From Larix kaempferi (Eukaryota > Streptophyta > Pinopsida > Pinales > Pinaceae), in NCBI GenBank assembly GCA_027924585.1, contig BSBM01000370.1, forward strand, positions 25,787,501-25,851,500: a DNA stretch of 64,000 nucleotides. The letters are read 5' to 3'. The notes beneath the pieces are model-generated. The model was given only the letters and a program-made list of their open reading frames with translations. It searched no databases and was not told the DNA's origin. This document shows, one piece after another, positions 10,466 to 26,039 of the stretch (positions are counted from its first letter, which is position 1; the number at the start of each line of letters is the position of its first letter). The position numbers were made by a program, and so were the translations under genes.

Positions 10466-11874
10466 TGTAACTTCCCCATCCATCAATCTAACCAATGGGA
10501 TGGAACATTAACTAAATACGAGATTTTAAATTTCGCTCCATGGTCATATTATGAATACATAATAATTAAAATGTGTGTGCAAATGCATAATTAAAATACA
10601 CAATGGAAATAAACACTATCCACACACATCCAACATGCATATACTAGCATAATCATTGCAGATTCAATATAAGAGAATACTTATCTTTTAAACGAATAAG
10701 ATCCAAGCAACTAGCTGTGTAAGATCGATTTTCCACCCAACTGTAGGCACTTTGTCTAGTATATACTCTTTCTGCTGAAAGGCCACCCCCAAGCTAGGCT
10801 ATGAGGCCTCCAGGGTGAAGGAAACACCTACATGCTTTTCTCTCTTAGCCCACGACCCATTTTTCTCTCTATGCTTAGCCAAAATCTCATCCAGAGCTCT
10901 ACAGAGATCTCACTCAGCCATCACAGCCATGGCACTCCTTCCAATTGCCCCACACAATACAAGGAAGGCATTTCTCTTCACCGATCCACAATTACCTAAG
11001 GAAATCCAACCCTTATAGTGCTTACTAGTGTGTGCAATAAGATTCCAATATGATATATGTCGTTGGAGAACCTCCTGTAGCATAAATTATGGCTTCTCAA
11101 GCATCTATAAGTAGCAAAAATCAATGGTTAAGCGTTCCTAGCTTGCCAAACCTCTATGCTTACCTACACCCATCTATATTTCCTTCTAATCTCTAGCTCT
11201 GTCTCTAGATTCGAATTTATGGGTTAAAAACAATCTAGTAATGGTCATGAACAACTATAGGAAGCTCTACGTAGTGTAGAAATATGCACAAGAGAATGCT
11301 AGAATGAGTGTTGACTCCAATGGATATGAGATGATGGTGAAAAGACAACTGACATAGCTTCTGACTATAGAATAAAAGGACTTTTGACAGCTGGCATAGC
11401 TATCACAAAGGTGAATTCAACCCCATGCCTCAATAACTACATGAAGTGACTTTTCCCACCAAGCTCACACATCCATTCAATGATTGGCTTTAATAGTCAA
11501 ATGGGATTAATTGGCTCATTTAAAGCACACGACAACAATTCGATGAGTTATAAGGTTGCCACTTGGCAGCAAAGAATTTAGTTTCCCATAGGCCCCGCTT
11601 CTTCCCCTATGGTGGAATCATAACCCCTCTAGTGCTCTTCACATAGCCATCTTGGACCATTTTATTATTTTCCAACATCATATTTACATATAATCAAATT
11701 GGCATGATAAATCAACCATGTGGTCCAAATATGCTTATTTACATAATACATCCCTAGCCATTCACTAGTCGGGACTTGGCCTTGAGCTCCACACTAGGAA
11801 TCCATACTAGCATATTTACATCATTTACATAATTTTGATTAAATACATTCCAATTCAAAATTAGGGGTATTACA
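10466..11874 (-). repeat. 5' LTR of the gypsy element (1409 bp)
   Basis: In the plus strand it begins TGTAACTTCCCC and ends GGGGTATTACA, which gives the TG...CA ends and imperfect inverted termini of this LTR family. It contains the family blocks GTGTGGAGCTCAAGGCCAAGT (minus; core 11774-11789) and AGTTGGGTGGAA (minus; 10731-10741), plus AAAAGATAAGTATTC (minus; 10675-10689). It is closely similar over its length to the solo LTR at 13924-15383. Confidence 0.9.
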
Positions 11875-11879
11875 TACAA

Positions 11880-11950
11880 CCTATCATCAAAGACGGTTGC
11901 ATTCCTTTGGAGCCATATGGCCCATATAAAATAGCACTTGAAGGGAAGAT
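11880..11950 (-). pseudogene. LINE ORF2 C-terminal tail (relic)
   Basis: The minus strand encodes PFKCYFIWAIWLQRNATVFDD. This matches the zinc-finger-like end of plant LINE ORF2, where a W-A-I-W-x-x-R-N-x-x-V/I-F pattern is typical. It abuts the gypsy 5' LTR. Confidence 0.7.
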
Positions 11951-13185
11951 AAATTTTTCTTTATGTCCCTATCAAATTGCATGTTTCCACAAGCCTTTTA
12001 CATTGATTCACCCCTCCATATTGCTTCTTTACCACTAGTGATTCTCTTGTAAAGTAGCATGGGGAGAATATATGTAGAATAGATTCACTACATTTCATGC
12101 ATAAGTAAAAATGCTTGGGCCAAGCCACCCTCTTTTTATCTAGTTTTCGGAAGCGTTAAATTTGTTATTCAATACAATCCAGAGAGGAACCTTGCATTTA
12201 TGGGAGGATTTGAGTTTTCAAATTATTCTCCAAAAATGCTTGGGCTCAACATTCATTTCACAACGAAAAGTAACACTGCAACGCATATCTACGGTGAAAA
12301 ATACTAGATTCCTTATTTGCACTCCGTATAAGTTCAACATGTTTGTCATATAGTCTTATAAAAAACATCTTTGGTTGTTCCTAGAATGTAGCAAGTGATT
12401 TCCTATGACATCAAAGGACTTGGTAATTACTTTCTAGAAGATAGATACCTTATAAGAGCTCTTCGCAGGGGATATAATACAATCCATCAAACTTGGGATA
12501 TAATACAACTTTACCTTATTAGGTTTAGATAGATTCCCATTGGGTAAGTCCTTGTATATATTTTCAATATACCCTCCACGATTCTAAGTATGCTCTGAGA
12601 GGCCTAAAAGACTATTTTGACCAAGTTTTAATGATTCTTTTTATTCTTAACAAGCTCTCTACATTGCCTTAATTATTCCTTCTCCTTTTGTAGGTTGAAT
12701 CTGATTCAATTATTTCTTACAAAGTGGTGTAATCCTCATATAGCATTCAATGGGGATTAAACTTGAAGCATGACAAGGGATTTTTGTTGCTCATACTCAT
12801 TTGTAAAAATATGGGCACATGGTCATATTTCCCTTTATTGTTAATCCACCTCCCTTATATTGCAAATAAGTCCTCCTTATCCATGAACCCATCCTATCTT
12901 TTAGACAAAAATTATGCCCATGTATGTGTTTTTGGCAAGTGGGTCCTATATTTAAGGGCTCCACATCTGCCAAAGTCAAGTCACAAAAAATGTTTTGGAA
13001 GAATCCCTATAGTGGATCTTGCCTGACATGATCACCCTATAGTTCTAAAAAATACACATTGAGTTTGACAGCTCCATTGTAAATTAAATTTGAATGAGGT
13101 AGAAAGCTTGTAGACAATAAATTCATCCAACAATCTTTCATGTTAACATGAGACCGATAAACATTCAAAAGGTCAATCCACTAGT

Positions 13186-13490
13186 TCAATTCTTGTACAA
13201 CATGGCTAGAAAAATAATAGAATCCACAAAGTGCTTATTCATTTCTTTCCATGAATGATTCCACCCATTAGCAAGTCCTCTGGATTTTCCAACAACACTA
13301 AGTGTGTGTAAATTCCACCCAAGAAAGGAGCTATACAAAATGGTCTTCCTATCCTCATCTTTCAACATGGTTTCTTGAATGACCAAAATATTAGTTTGAT
13401 TTTTGTTGGACTAACCTATTAAGGGGTACTTTAGCCCAATTGGAACCCAACCCCCTAATATTCAGTGAAATATTAATCATTTATTGCCTC
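13186..13490 (-). pseudogene. LINE endonuclease N-terminus (relic)
   Basis: Reading LNIRGLGSNWAKV, then after a stop VIQETMLKDE, then GLANGWNHSW. This is the usual order of a plant LINE apurinic-type endonuclease: the N-terminal Asn-Arg-Gly box, the catalytic Glu in QET, and a Gly-Trp segment. Several stops are present. It would nick target DNA to prime reverse transcription. Confidence 0.65.
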
Positions 13491-13923
13491 TATTTGGGCC
13501 CTTCTTTGCTCTAAGCACACCAATGATTATCAACTATCTTCACGATTGCACTTCTGAATCAATGATATTATATTTAGGAATTCAAATATATGATCTTCTT
13601 CCTTGAGTGGGTTTTTCATGCTTACACATGAGAGTGCATTTATGGAATTGATTCCTAATAACTAGGGTTAGGTTATTGAAAAATCAGGTAAGAGAACAAC
13701 AAATCCAACTTCCTATTTCAGTTTAGTAATCAAAGATAACAAGAAAGAGAAGAGAGGAATTCCTTCAGCCAATTGTCTAACCTCCTTGTTGTAACTTGCA
13801 ATCAAACATAAATATGTCCTTCACACAATCAATCTATTGAAATTTTGCACAAAAGCATCAAAGAAGCTTCCTCAAACCTTTCACAACATCAAATAATTAT
13901 GATAATTAATGCAAGATGAAATT

Positions 13924-15383
13924 TGCAGTACCCCTAGTTTTGACCTGGAATGTATTTATCCAAAATTATGTAAATGATGTAAATATGCTAGTGTGAATTT
14001 TGAGTGTAGAGCTCAAGGCCAAGGCTCGATTAGTGAATCTATAAGCATGTATGATGTTTATATTTTATTTGGATGGTTTGGTTGGATTTTATGCTGATTT
14101 AGAATATATGTAAATATTATGTGCATAAATAATAAAATGGTCCAACAAAGGTTGTGTAAAGAGCACCAAAGGGGCTATGATTCCACCAGAGGGGAAGAGG
14201 AAAGGCGGTTTATGGGTGACTAAATCCTTGCTGCCAAGTGTCCACCTTAGAACTCACCCAAAATTCTGTCATGTGATGAGAATAAGCCAATTATCTCCTT
14301 TTTTTGGACCATTTTCCAGTCATTAATGCATGTGTGTGGTTGGTGGGAAAAGTTACCTCATGTAGTTATTGAAGCATGGGTCTGACTGCACTTTTGTGAC
14401 AGTTCTGTCATGACAGAAGTCAGTATGCAGCTGTAAGGAGTCATTTATTCTACTTCCAGAAGTTATGTCAGTTGTCTTTTCACCATTTTCCTATATGCAT
14501 TGGAGTCAACCCTCATTTTGTCTTATTCTTTCATGTAGATTTAGAGATGCAGAGCTCTCCCTTGCTGTCCATGAACTTACCATGCTATTTTGAACCCAAA
14601 AATTTGAATTTGGAGACCATGTTGCATATTTGGAAGTGAAAATTGTTGGTTGTAGGTGAGCAGAGAGGTTGGGCAAGCTAAGAACCCTTGTACCATCGAG
14701 TTCTGCTGCTCATAGGTGCTTGAGAAGCCACAAATTGAGGCTACAGGTGGTTCTATAGCAGCCAATATCAGATTGGAATTCTTCTATGCACACACTGGAA
14801 GCACCCAGCAAGACAGATCGCCCAAGAGAGCCATGGATCGGTGAAGGGGATGCCTTAGCTAGAAGGGTTTTGTGTGGGGCAGGTATTGTGGAAGCCAAGG
14901 TTGTGAGGGTTGAGTGAGACCCCTGTAGAGCTTTGTATGAGCATTTGGCTAAGCATAGAGAGCATAATGGGTTGTGGGCTTAGAGAGAGAATCCCGTAGG
15001 TGTTTCCTTCGCCCTGGTGGCCTCATAGCCTAGCTCGGGGATGGCCTCCTAGCAGAAAGAGTATATGCTAGACGAAGTGCCTATGGTTGGGTGGAAAATT
15101 GCTCTTACACATCTAGTTGCTTGGATCTGTGTTGGATAAAGATAAGTATTCTGAGTCATTTAATTTTGAAATGATTTTATCTCATGCCTGTAATGTTTAT
15201 GTTTGTGTATTTGCATGCTAGATGTGTGTGGATAGATTTTAATTCTGATGTGCATGTTTATTTGCATTTTTGCACACATTTTGTTTGTTGAAATTCGTAT
15301 TATGGATCTGCAGCAAAATTTGAGAGCCCAGATTTGGCCAGCGTCCCCTCCTGATGGTCAGATTGGGTGAGGGGGATGTTACA
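13924..15383 (+). repeat. Solo gypsy-type LTR (1460 bp)
   Basis: It begins TGCAGTACCCC and ends GGGGGATGTTACA. The flanking five bases are AAATT (13919-13923) and AAATC (15384-15388), a target duplication with one change. It carries the family blocks GAGCTCAAGGCCAAGGC (14009-14025), GGTTGGGTGGAA (15085-15096) and AAAGATAAGTATTC (15138-15152). No primer-binding site follows, so it is a solo LTR left by recombination between the two ends of an element. Confidence 0.85.
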
Positions 15384-16970
15384 AAATCTAACTAACTAAA
15401 ATAGACTATTGTTAAACAAATAGTTTCTCCTCCAAATATACAATTCATGAATTGACAAATTAAGACATAATTTGGGGTGGTGGGGGGAGAAGAAACAAAA
15501 TATGAAAGAGACTATATAATTATATACTTGATCTTTTCCATTGGCACCTTCTTCACCAGATCTAGGTTCCTCTATCCCAAACCACTCATGGACTAATACT
15601 CCACTTCAATTTCTCAACTATAAAGGGAATGGGATAATAAAAGGAGATTAAGATCACAACTCTAAGCCAAGAAAATAAATAGAACTCATAAACTAGGATT
15701 TTTAAAGAAGGGATGGACCATACATATCTCGAGATTTTAACTAATTCTCAATCCTCCAGCAGTCTAATTGCAGGTTTAGAGTCGTTGGGAACCCCTTAGT
15801 CTTCAATTGTTGGGAAAAATGATTGTTTGATAGTTTTATTTTCAATTGTTGAGCATGCACTGTAATTGTTGGTGTTCTATCTATGCCTCAATCGATACGT
15901 AACTTGGGCTTAATGATGCAGGAGCACCGATGCTAAGTCAACAATGTGATTGCATGTTCACATGTTGTGGCTAGCGAGAGGACCATTTGTCCTGAAGTGG
16001 AGGAGCGAATCTGTTTGTTTTCCTTTTAAGTATTTTATAAATTACAGAATGTGTAACCGACTTGTGTGGTGTCAGTTTTTGAGAAACTAGGACATAGTGG
16101 TGAGTTGATACTCCCTACGTGGAGATCAAGCCAGTTAGGAATTTTGTTGAGGAATGATGAGGACTCCTTCATCGTGGAGGGGTGTTAGTCAGTTAGTTTG
16201 TTTTTCTTTCAGCCATTCGGTTTTGGGATTTCGAATGGGTTAAAAGGGGAGAGATAGGTACTCAGTAGGGGTTCCTGTGCGAGGTTCTGCGTGAGTTCTG
16301 CGAGGGTTCTGTGCAAGTTCTACATAAGAGTCCTGCGTGAGGGAGATGGCCAAGTAAAGAGAGTATTAGGCCATAGGTGGTTGGGAAGAAATATTAGAAG
16401 TAAATCAGGGTTTGCTTTTAGTTTGTACAGTTTGATTCTATCAATGGAAGAAGAGATCCATCGTTTGCTGTGTGCTTGGCTCTAATACTATCTGTGTATG
16501 TATTTATGCATCTTTGTGAATGTGTTAAAGCTGTGATGAATATCGATTTGTTTGAAGAGTCCATGTTTATTTTATAACCCTGTGCGCAGAGTAGTCTTCC
16601 TTTGCTGAGATTGTTGAGGGAAGAACGAAGTAGCTGATTTCATTAAGTGGGAGAGAGCTGGGTGGAATTTTCGAGTATGAAATTCTAGATCTAAAGTGAA
16701 CGAAGTAAAACACCTCGGGAAGAATCGATTTAGAGAAGTAAACACTGGAAGATGCGTTGATGGCCTTGGTGCGAAGTTGAACGGCTCAGATCAAAGCTGA
16801 AGGGAAGATCGACGATGGGGAAAGAATCAATCAAGTGAACGTGCACTGGAGTTAGCATCTTCGCAAGCCAATGTGAAGGGTTCCGCATTAATTAAAAATC
16901 ACTGGACGAGATCGAACTCGCAAAAGATCGACGGTCGATATCGCATTCCACATAAGGAAAGAGCTCAGGA
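15384..16970. other. Unassigned sequence
   Basis: The first 400 bases may continue the LINE flank. From about 15800 the sequence is richer in G and holds short GTTCTGCGTGAG-type repeats (16275-16340). It may be the LTR or leader of another element, since a GCGGAA cluster follows at 16980, but I find no LTR ends. I see no gene. Confidence 0.4.
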
Positions 16971-16979
16971 GTTAATGGC

Positions 16980-17290
16980 TAGAGTTGCGGAAACTGCATT
17001 GCAGAAGCCTTTCCGAGAGATCACGAAAGGCGAAGTTACGGGAGAGTAATTGCGGAAGGCTTTTCAAAAAATCACGAAAAGCACGCCCACAATTCGCAAA
17101 CTGCGGGAAGGAAGTTGCGCAAGGGCTCGTTGCAGGAAGGCGGCTGCGGAAAGGAGTGTGCGGAAGGGTCGTTGCGGGAAGGCGATTGCAAAAAGGATTG
17201 TTTCCACAAGACTGTTGTGGAAGGTCAATTCTGACTGTCAGAACGTTGCGGAAAGCCCATTTTGAAGGGGAGGACTGCAAGTGAGAAGAA
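16980..17290. repeat. GCGGAAGG-rich cluster
   Basis: Irregular units of TTGCGGAAGG and TTGCGGGAAGGCG over about 310 bases. They are similar in theme to the clusters at 3014-3455 and 59287-60012. Overlapping frames on both strands here come from the repeat and are not annotated. Confidence 0.7.
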
Positions 17291-17299
17291 CCTAATTGG

Positions 17300-20528
<3,229 letters not shown>

Positions 20529-20599
20529 AGGGTGCTACCTCAATGGAAGGGCACATGCCTTACAAGTAGGAGGTTGGTGGTTTGATTCTTCCGTACCCT
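20529..20599 (+). tRNA. tRNA-like cloverleaf (pseudo-tRNA or SINE head), anticodon UAC
   Basis: A full cloverleaf can be drawn. The acceptor AGGGTGC (20529-20535) pairs with GTACCCT (20593-20599), seven pairs including one G-U. The D arm has CCT/AGG with GG in the loop (20545-20546). The anticodon arm has four of five pairs, with loop CTTACAA giving UAC after U33. The five-base variable region is followed by a T arm with a TTTGATT loop. No CCA is encoded. The B-box-like GGTTTGATTCT has drifted from the consensus. It may be a decayed tRNA-Val(UAC) or the head of a tRNA-derived SINE. I doubt that it is functional. Confidence 0.5.
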
Positions 20600-20629
20600 A
20601 CGATAAATTAGTAAATAATATTGCAATAT

Positions 20630-20960
20630 ATTTTCTTAATATACTACCAATTGACAACAATTAATGATTAAAATGACTAAATATACTACCAATCGATGGA
20701 AATTAGTGAATAAAAATGACTAAGTATACTACTAATAGGCAACAATTAATGATTAAAATGATTAAATATACTACCAATTGACGACAATTAATGATTAATA
20801 TGACTAAATATACTACTTGTTGACGACAATCATGACTACAACTACTAAATAAATGACCAATTAACAACAATCAATGATTAAGAAATCTACTAAATATACT
20901 ACCAAGTTGACGAATTAGAACAACCAATAAATGACTAAATTTTTTTAGTCTTAAATTTAG
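20630..20960. repeat. AT-rich subterminal tandem array
   Basis: About six imperfect units of 50-60 bases with AATATACTACCAATTGAC and TTAATGATTAAAATGACTAA. The GACTAA and TTAGTC words continue to the CACTA end at 21074, so I take the array as its subterminal region. Confidence 0.75.
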
Positions 20961-21074
20961 TCATGTTATAAGTAACTGGCAATAAACTACTATTAGTCGT
21001 GTGACTAAAATTAGTCATTTATATACAAATTTAAGCAATTTTTTTAGTAGTATATTTCTCTTTTTCTACTAGTG
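20630..21074. mobile_element. CACTA-type DNA transposon terminus
   Basis: Read on the minus strand from 21074, the sequence is CACTAGTAGAAAAAGAGAAA, a typical CACTA (En/Spm-like) terminus. Subterminal TTAGTC/GACTAA words and a tandem array follow inward. The three bases outside are AAT. The opposite CACTA end was not found to the left, so only this terminus is claimed. No transposase frame is visible nearby. Confidence 0.6.
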
Positions 21075-21599
21075 AATTCCTTGTGACCTATATATTGTTT
21101 GTGCACATGCCAATTGGACAGGAAATTGTAATCGAGCAATATGGGCCTTATTTATTGATACCATTTGTCTAGAGATTCTTGTGATGGATGTCCAACTATG
21201 TGGATTGTCAAGTGCAAAATGTTGTTGTATTCAGCCAATTGATGTTAATGTTATAAATTCAATCCAAACTATGTCCACCTTGTCCTTTGTATAGTGTTTT
21301 AAAATTCCTTCTGCACCATTCACAAGACCATATTTAGTGGCATAATTGCCTCCAATTAATTATACAAGCATATTTCATTTTAGGACAATTGTAGAGGACA
21401 GGTTCATTTTATTGTTTTCATAATAATTTGCTTCAAGAGGATCAATTTTCTTATTAGATGATTCTAATGTATATGATTATGATTGCACAAGTGCCAACAT
21501 TTTTGTTGTCGTGCCGTTCACCATCTTTGTTTTTGTAAAAAAGGTATGCAAATTTTGGATCGTTTGGTGGAGATCTATAACAATGTTTATTTAAATAGT

Positions 21600-22230
21600 C
21601 AATGTCATTGTCTATTTGTGAACAAGTTCTAATTCCATTAAATATGGAAAAAACATAAGGTATTCTTGCCTCATTGCTTCTTTGAGCTCAAAGCATTTGA
21701 CATTGTTTTTCCAAAAACTATAGGGAATTGTGTCAAATTGTGAGTATGCTTGTTCAAAAATCCAAATATCTCTTACAGGTTGTGCTTGGAAAAGATCTCC
21801 ACAAAATATGACATCAATATTTTTGAAAGGTGATGTTGGAGTGTGCATCATTTCTCGTAGCCTTTTGTCAATGTTGCATAACATTTGAGAACCTATGAGA
21901 GAGACCTATATACTAACAAAAGTCAAAGTTGTTGATATTCTTTAGTCAATAAATCCAATGTGCTAGATCTTAGTGGGAGCATGTTTGATAGTGCCGAAGG
22001 AAAGAGAAGGGTTGCATGTACAATTACACCATCTGCATTGTGTGCAACTCTTCCAGTGAAAGCAACTATTATTCACTTTTTCTTGAAAGGATCGCTATGG
22101 AGATCCTTGTTGTAAAAGTGTAATAAACCATGGTAAATTGCTTTTGCCCTAAATTCTTTGCATGTTCATGTTCCTCCTAGTAAAAACAAATGAATTGGTA
22201 TAGTTGGATCCTCTTTCTTTCTCATGATGA
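21600..22230 (-). pseudogene. Pif1-type helicase of the Helitron (broken)
   Basis: Conserved helicase motifs appear in order. Walker A is decayed to IHLFLLGGT-stop-TCKEF near 22170-22200. Motif Ia reads VAFTGRVAHNADGVIVHATL near 22010-22075. The Walker B region leads into SLIGSQMLCNIDKRLREM (about 21850-21905). Motif III reads PFKNIDVIFCGDLFQAQPV (about 21780-21825), then FELKEAMRQEY. The spacing matches Pif1 helicases of Helitrons. The Asp-Glu of Walker B is replaced by a stop. The protein would unwind DNA during rolling-circle transposition. Confidence 0.8.
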
Positions 22231-22249
22231 TTTATTTCATTATAGATCG

Positions 22250-25200
22250 CTACTCTTTGTTAAGATCTTTTATAATGCCATAGTAGTCTTCTTTGCTTAA
22301 GATGTATGGTTGTTTAACATATTCAAAGGCATTCTGAATGTTAGGTACATGTTTTCTAGAAATAATTTTTTGCATTAGGTCATTCTTGATGTCATATTTT
22401 TCAAGTACAAGGAAATCAATTTGTTGATGTTTTGATCTTTGAACCACAAATATTTGTTCATCCATGGATTCAATTGTTTCAAAGACTACGTCAATGTCAC
22501 CCCAAGTTGTTATTGTTTTAGCTACAAACTTTTGTCCATGGAATGTATCAATAGTTTTTGTGACAAACATGCTTCAAACCATGTTTCATTGTTTTTTAGG
22601 ACATTTTTAGCTTCTCTCTAGGGGACAAATAACATCATTTTTTCTTTGAAAAAGTTATCTTGGTATTTTTGTTCATTGTATGAATGTAATGTATGACATA
22701 TGGTATTTTTTTATACTAGAATTTGAACATGAGTAACAAGAGGCATTATATGCTAAACATATATGTTCAGGTTCAATGGGTCTTGTAATATACTTGTCAA
22801 CAATTGAAGCACAACTAATGTTTTGAGAATCATATGGTTCTTGTTGTAACAACTTGGGGTTCTTCAGGACATATATTCTTTTGTCAATTGGTGCAGTGTT
22901 AATGAATATTGTTTTTCTAGAACTTGAGTATAATGGAAAGGAAGTGACAATATGGACAACTTGTTGGTTGTATATTTGTCGCATGTTTAGAAGTGCATTT
23001 CCAAGTTTGCAAATTGTTTCAATTTACATTGTTCTCTTATTTTTTTGAAAACAGTCGTCATGGTGCGATTCATTTTAGCAACGTAAGAACTACATTATGT
23101 TATTGCAACATAGGTATCTAAGAAAAATCGTGCATCCATGTTTGCATGCCATAGGATTGGCACTTGTTTGGAAAATGCATTGATCCACACTTTAGATGGA
23201 TCTCTTTTTAAAAGAAAAGTAGGACACAATAGACAAGAGTGCAAAAGAAGAATGTACTCTTCCCTAGTTACTTTGAGATCTGACAAGAATATATCAAAGG
23301 ACATATTTTTGGGGTAGCTTTTGTGCTCTAGAGTTGAAAATAGTTCTTTTGATTTTTCAATATTTCTATCACTACCATCTTCCAAGGGATGCAAAATAAC
23401 AATCTTATCCATTGGAGGTAGTATGGAATTGAACCTGCAGTTAGAGTGTCAATATTTTTTGCAACTTCTTGTGTGACGATGGGTTTGGATCTTAGTCAAC
23501 TCATTAGTAAGAAAAATATGAATAAGAAGAGAGGTATCTGTCAACAAACATTACAATGTCATGTTTAGAAGCTTCTCAATAGATAGAGGCATTTTTTGTC
23601 CAAAGTAATTAATGTTCATGTTCATTGCGTCTACTCTGAAATTCAGTGATGAAGAAGTAGTATTCCATGTTTGCAAACAATTCATCATTGCTTAAGATTA
23701 AATTTCAAAATGGTGCGATTCTATGTTTATAGTAATGGTTACAAATGACAGGATGTTGTCTTATCAATGATTCACGATTTCTTCAGAATTTGTGTTACCA
23801 ATTACTTTTGAATACTTGTTTATGGTTTCTTGTAAGGCATTACATAATGGAAGCCATAGATGTTCAACACTAGTAAAAGTCACAAAGAATGTTTGAGGGC
23901 CAAGTTGTTGTATCATTGCAAAAAAAAATTCTTATATGTTCAACGTAGGCAGGAGATGTATGTATGCTTTTGATGTAGCGATAAGAAATTGGTGATTTCA
24001 AAAAAAATTCAAGGTTCTTTTTATATTTGATGTCTTTTGCACCAATATTTTTACCTTTTAGCTCTCCTTTGTGAATTGAAATCCTAGTAGTACTTGAAAC
24101 GTGGTTAATGAGAATTCAAATTTCTTTGAAGACAATAGTTATGTTATGTGTTGCAAAGTATTCAAAAGCATGCACAATCTCTCACTATGATATTTGTTGA
24201 TAAGTCAACCGATTTGTAATGTCATTAGGTTGACTAGATCCGTAAAACAATGTCAAAAAATTGTGCTCTTCAGAGAACCTATCTTGGAAAATGCCCAATG
24301 GTTGGAATCCTTTAGAAGGCACAATCTGTAAGATTCAATTATCCAAGTCATCTATTAGCTGAGCTTCTCCATATCTATGCACCATTGTTTCAGAGATAGG
24401 TTCTGGCTCTACATTGTCTTTATCGTCATCACTAATATCGACTGAATCTATGTTAAATAAACTATGAATATCCCGTTCAAAGCCTTTGTTGAAAGTTTAT
24501 TCCCATTCGTTATTAGTGCTAGCATAATATTATGTGGTCAAACATTGCCAAATAAATAGGCATTTATTTATTCCAATTTTCTTTTTAACATCATTGCTAT
24601 TGTCATTGAATGTGATAAAATTCTAGGCAATGCCTTTTGAACTCTATCCAAGTCTACAGGAACATTTATGATTGTTCCAGTAAGTGAAATTTGATATTTT
24701 TTGTAGCATAGTTGTCTTATTTTTGCAAAGGCCATCCTTGGTGACACCAATATTTCTTCTAAAGGTGTTTATGTTGACACATAGTCTAATCTCATGTTAT
24801 GTCGAATTTGTGAAGGTGCTGCAAGTGCAAGCAATTTTTCATTACATGAAGCCTTTTTGCATTTTTTGCACATTTATTAATTGATTTCAACAATATTTGA
24901 ATCATTTTCAATTGTTAAAGATGTATAGGTCAACATGCTGCTATTGTTGATTGTATCCATGTCTTTCTAGAATTACATGCATTCATAGATAACACATGCA
25001 TGGGTTAGTGTGTCTTGAATCGAATTCAGATATTCTTTCACTGCATTCGAGCCTTTTGCACATTTGCTTTTTCTTTTTGATCAAGCACAATGTTGTTTCC
25101 ATATTTCTTGTTTTAGATGTCACAATCTTGTAGTTTTGGTACTAAGAACTTTGAATGAACTAGATTCTTCTTTTTTCTAACTTTTTTCTCGAGAATATCA

Positions 25201-25561
25201 TATTTTTCCACTTTCTTCTTTTGAAAATTTTGATGTTTTTTTTGCTTATGTCTTCTTTGCATATAGTGTGTTTTATCTTTAACTATGCAATTTAGATGAG
25301 TAGAATGTTCACTGCTATTGATTTTGTCAATGTTTATGCATTGAAGGTTACGTTCGGGGTTTTTTGCATCAACATTTATTTGAATTTGAGTGCAAGTGTC
25401 AATGACTTGGACAAATGCACATGGATTAGTTTGTGTGCATTTCTTTTGAGCCAATGGCCAGAAACGCACATGTCTAGTGCTAATAACATAATGCATAAGA
25501 TAGAGTGTCTTAGAGAATGTATATGTTGAATGAAATCTTTTAGTGATTGTCTGTGATTCAA
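22250..25561 (-). pseudogene. Helitron Rep-side coding region (heavily decayed)
   Basis: Short frames alternate across 3.3 kb. The best recognised piece, near 23800-23950, reads IQQLGPQTFFVTFTSVEHLW, the Q-L-G-P-x-T-F-F-V-T box of the Helitron-like N-terminal domain. HPVICNHYYKHRI follows after a frameshift. A basic stretch (RRHKQKKHQNFQKKKVEKYD) lies at about 25200. Parts at 23095-23412 and 22673-22984 read as coding but have no clear motif. I could not find an intact His-hydrophobic-His metal site or the catalytic Tyr pair. The domain would nick and rejoin single strands. Confidence 0.6.
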
Positions 25562-26039
25562 TGCTTCGAATGTATATGCCGAATTGAAGAAATCACATAG
25601 CCACTACAATGCAAACCCACCTCCTTCTATTTTTCCTTGGTTGTACAACATTGACAAATTGACAATATATCCTTCCCAATTATCAATAGACTGTTCATTT
25701 CTTATAGCCTTGTCAACAAGAAATCTATTCAAACAACTAATTGTCCTGATGTCATTTGCATTATAGCAATTGTAAAAAGTTTATGCAATTGTCTTTTGCA
25801 CCGATGAAGGCACATCAAATGACAATGTCAATTTGCAAACTGATTTGAACAGTGAGCCATGACAGTCATTGAAAATAGTATAACGAATAGAAAGCTCTTC
25901 TTTTGATAGTGCTTCTTCATTAGACAACATGTCAATTTGACCAATTGTAATATCACTTTGAATTGCACATGCAATTGGTGTTTTTGACGTATATAAGTCT
26001 CATTGTTTGTCTTTATTTACATGACAAAAGTGGCTCAAA

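Larger units (their letters stand above)
1..11874 (-). mobile_element. Ty3/gypsy LTR retrotransposon, minus strand, 3' part off-window
   Basis: The element reads right to left: 5' LTR (10466-11874), primer-binding site (10451-10462), a leader of about 1.6 kb, gag (8820 to 5682), then protease, reverse transcriptase, RNase H and integrase (3001 to 1). The integrase lies last, which is the Ty3/gypsy order. The 3' LTR would lie left of base 1. Two later insertions split it: a 5'-truncated LINE within gag (6123-7945) and an LTR element between gag and pol (about 3014-5670). Every reading frame has stops or frameshifts, so it is dead. The five bases right of the LTR (TACAA, 11875-11879) are the expected target duplication, but the partner is outside the window. 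Its right flank is the C-terminal coding tail of another LINE, so it landed in an older LINE. I assume pol at 1-3001 belongs with this gag. The alternative is that pol belongs to the inserted LTR element. Confidence 0.8.
11880..13500 (-). mobile_element. Decayed LINE, minus strand
   Basis: Pieces of a plant L1-type ORF2 appear in order on the minus strand. First comes an endonuclease start near 13490 (LNIRGLGSNWAKVPLNRLV) followed by VIQETMLKDEDRKT. A second endonuclease-like stretch lies at 12797-12979. At the far left (11880-11950) is the C-terminal coding tail CYFIWAIWLQRNATVFDD. The 1.6 kb between is too short for a full reverse transcriptase and has no frame, so it is internally deleted or very degraded. 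The gypsy element with LTR 10466-11874 interrupts its left end. The flanks at 13500-13923 and 15384-15800 may be more of the same LINE (possibly ORF1), split by the solo LTR. Confidence 0.65.

Noticed and set aside
23869-23885. CACTAGTAAAAG as a second CACTA terminus
   Set aside because: It lies inside the Helitron Rep-side coding sequence and has no subterminal repeats.
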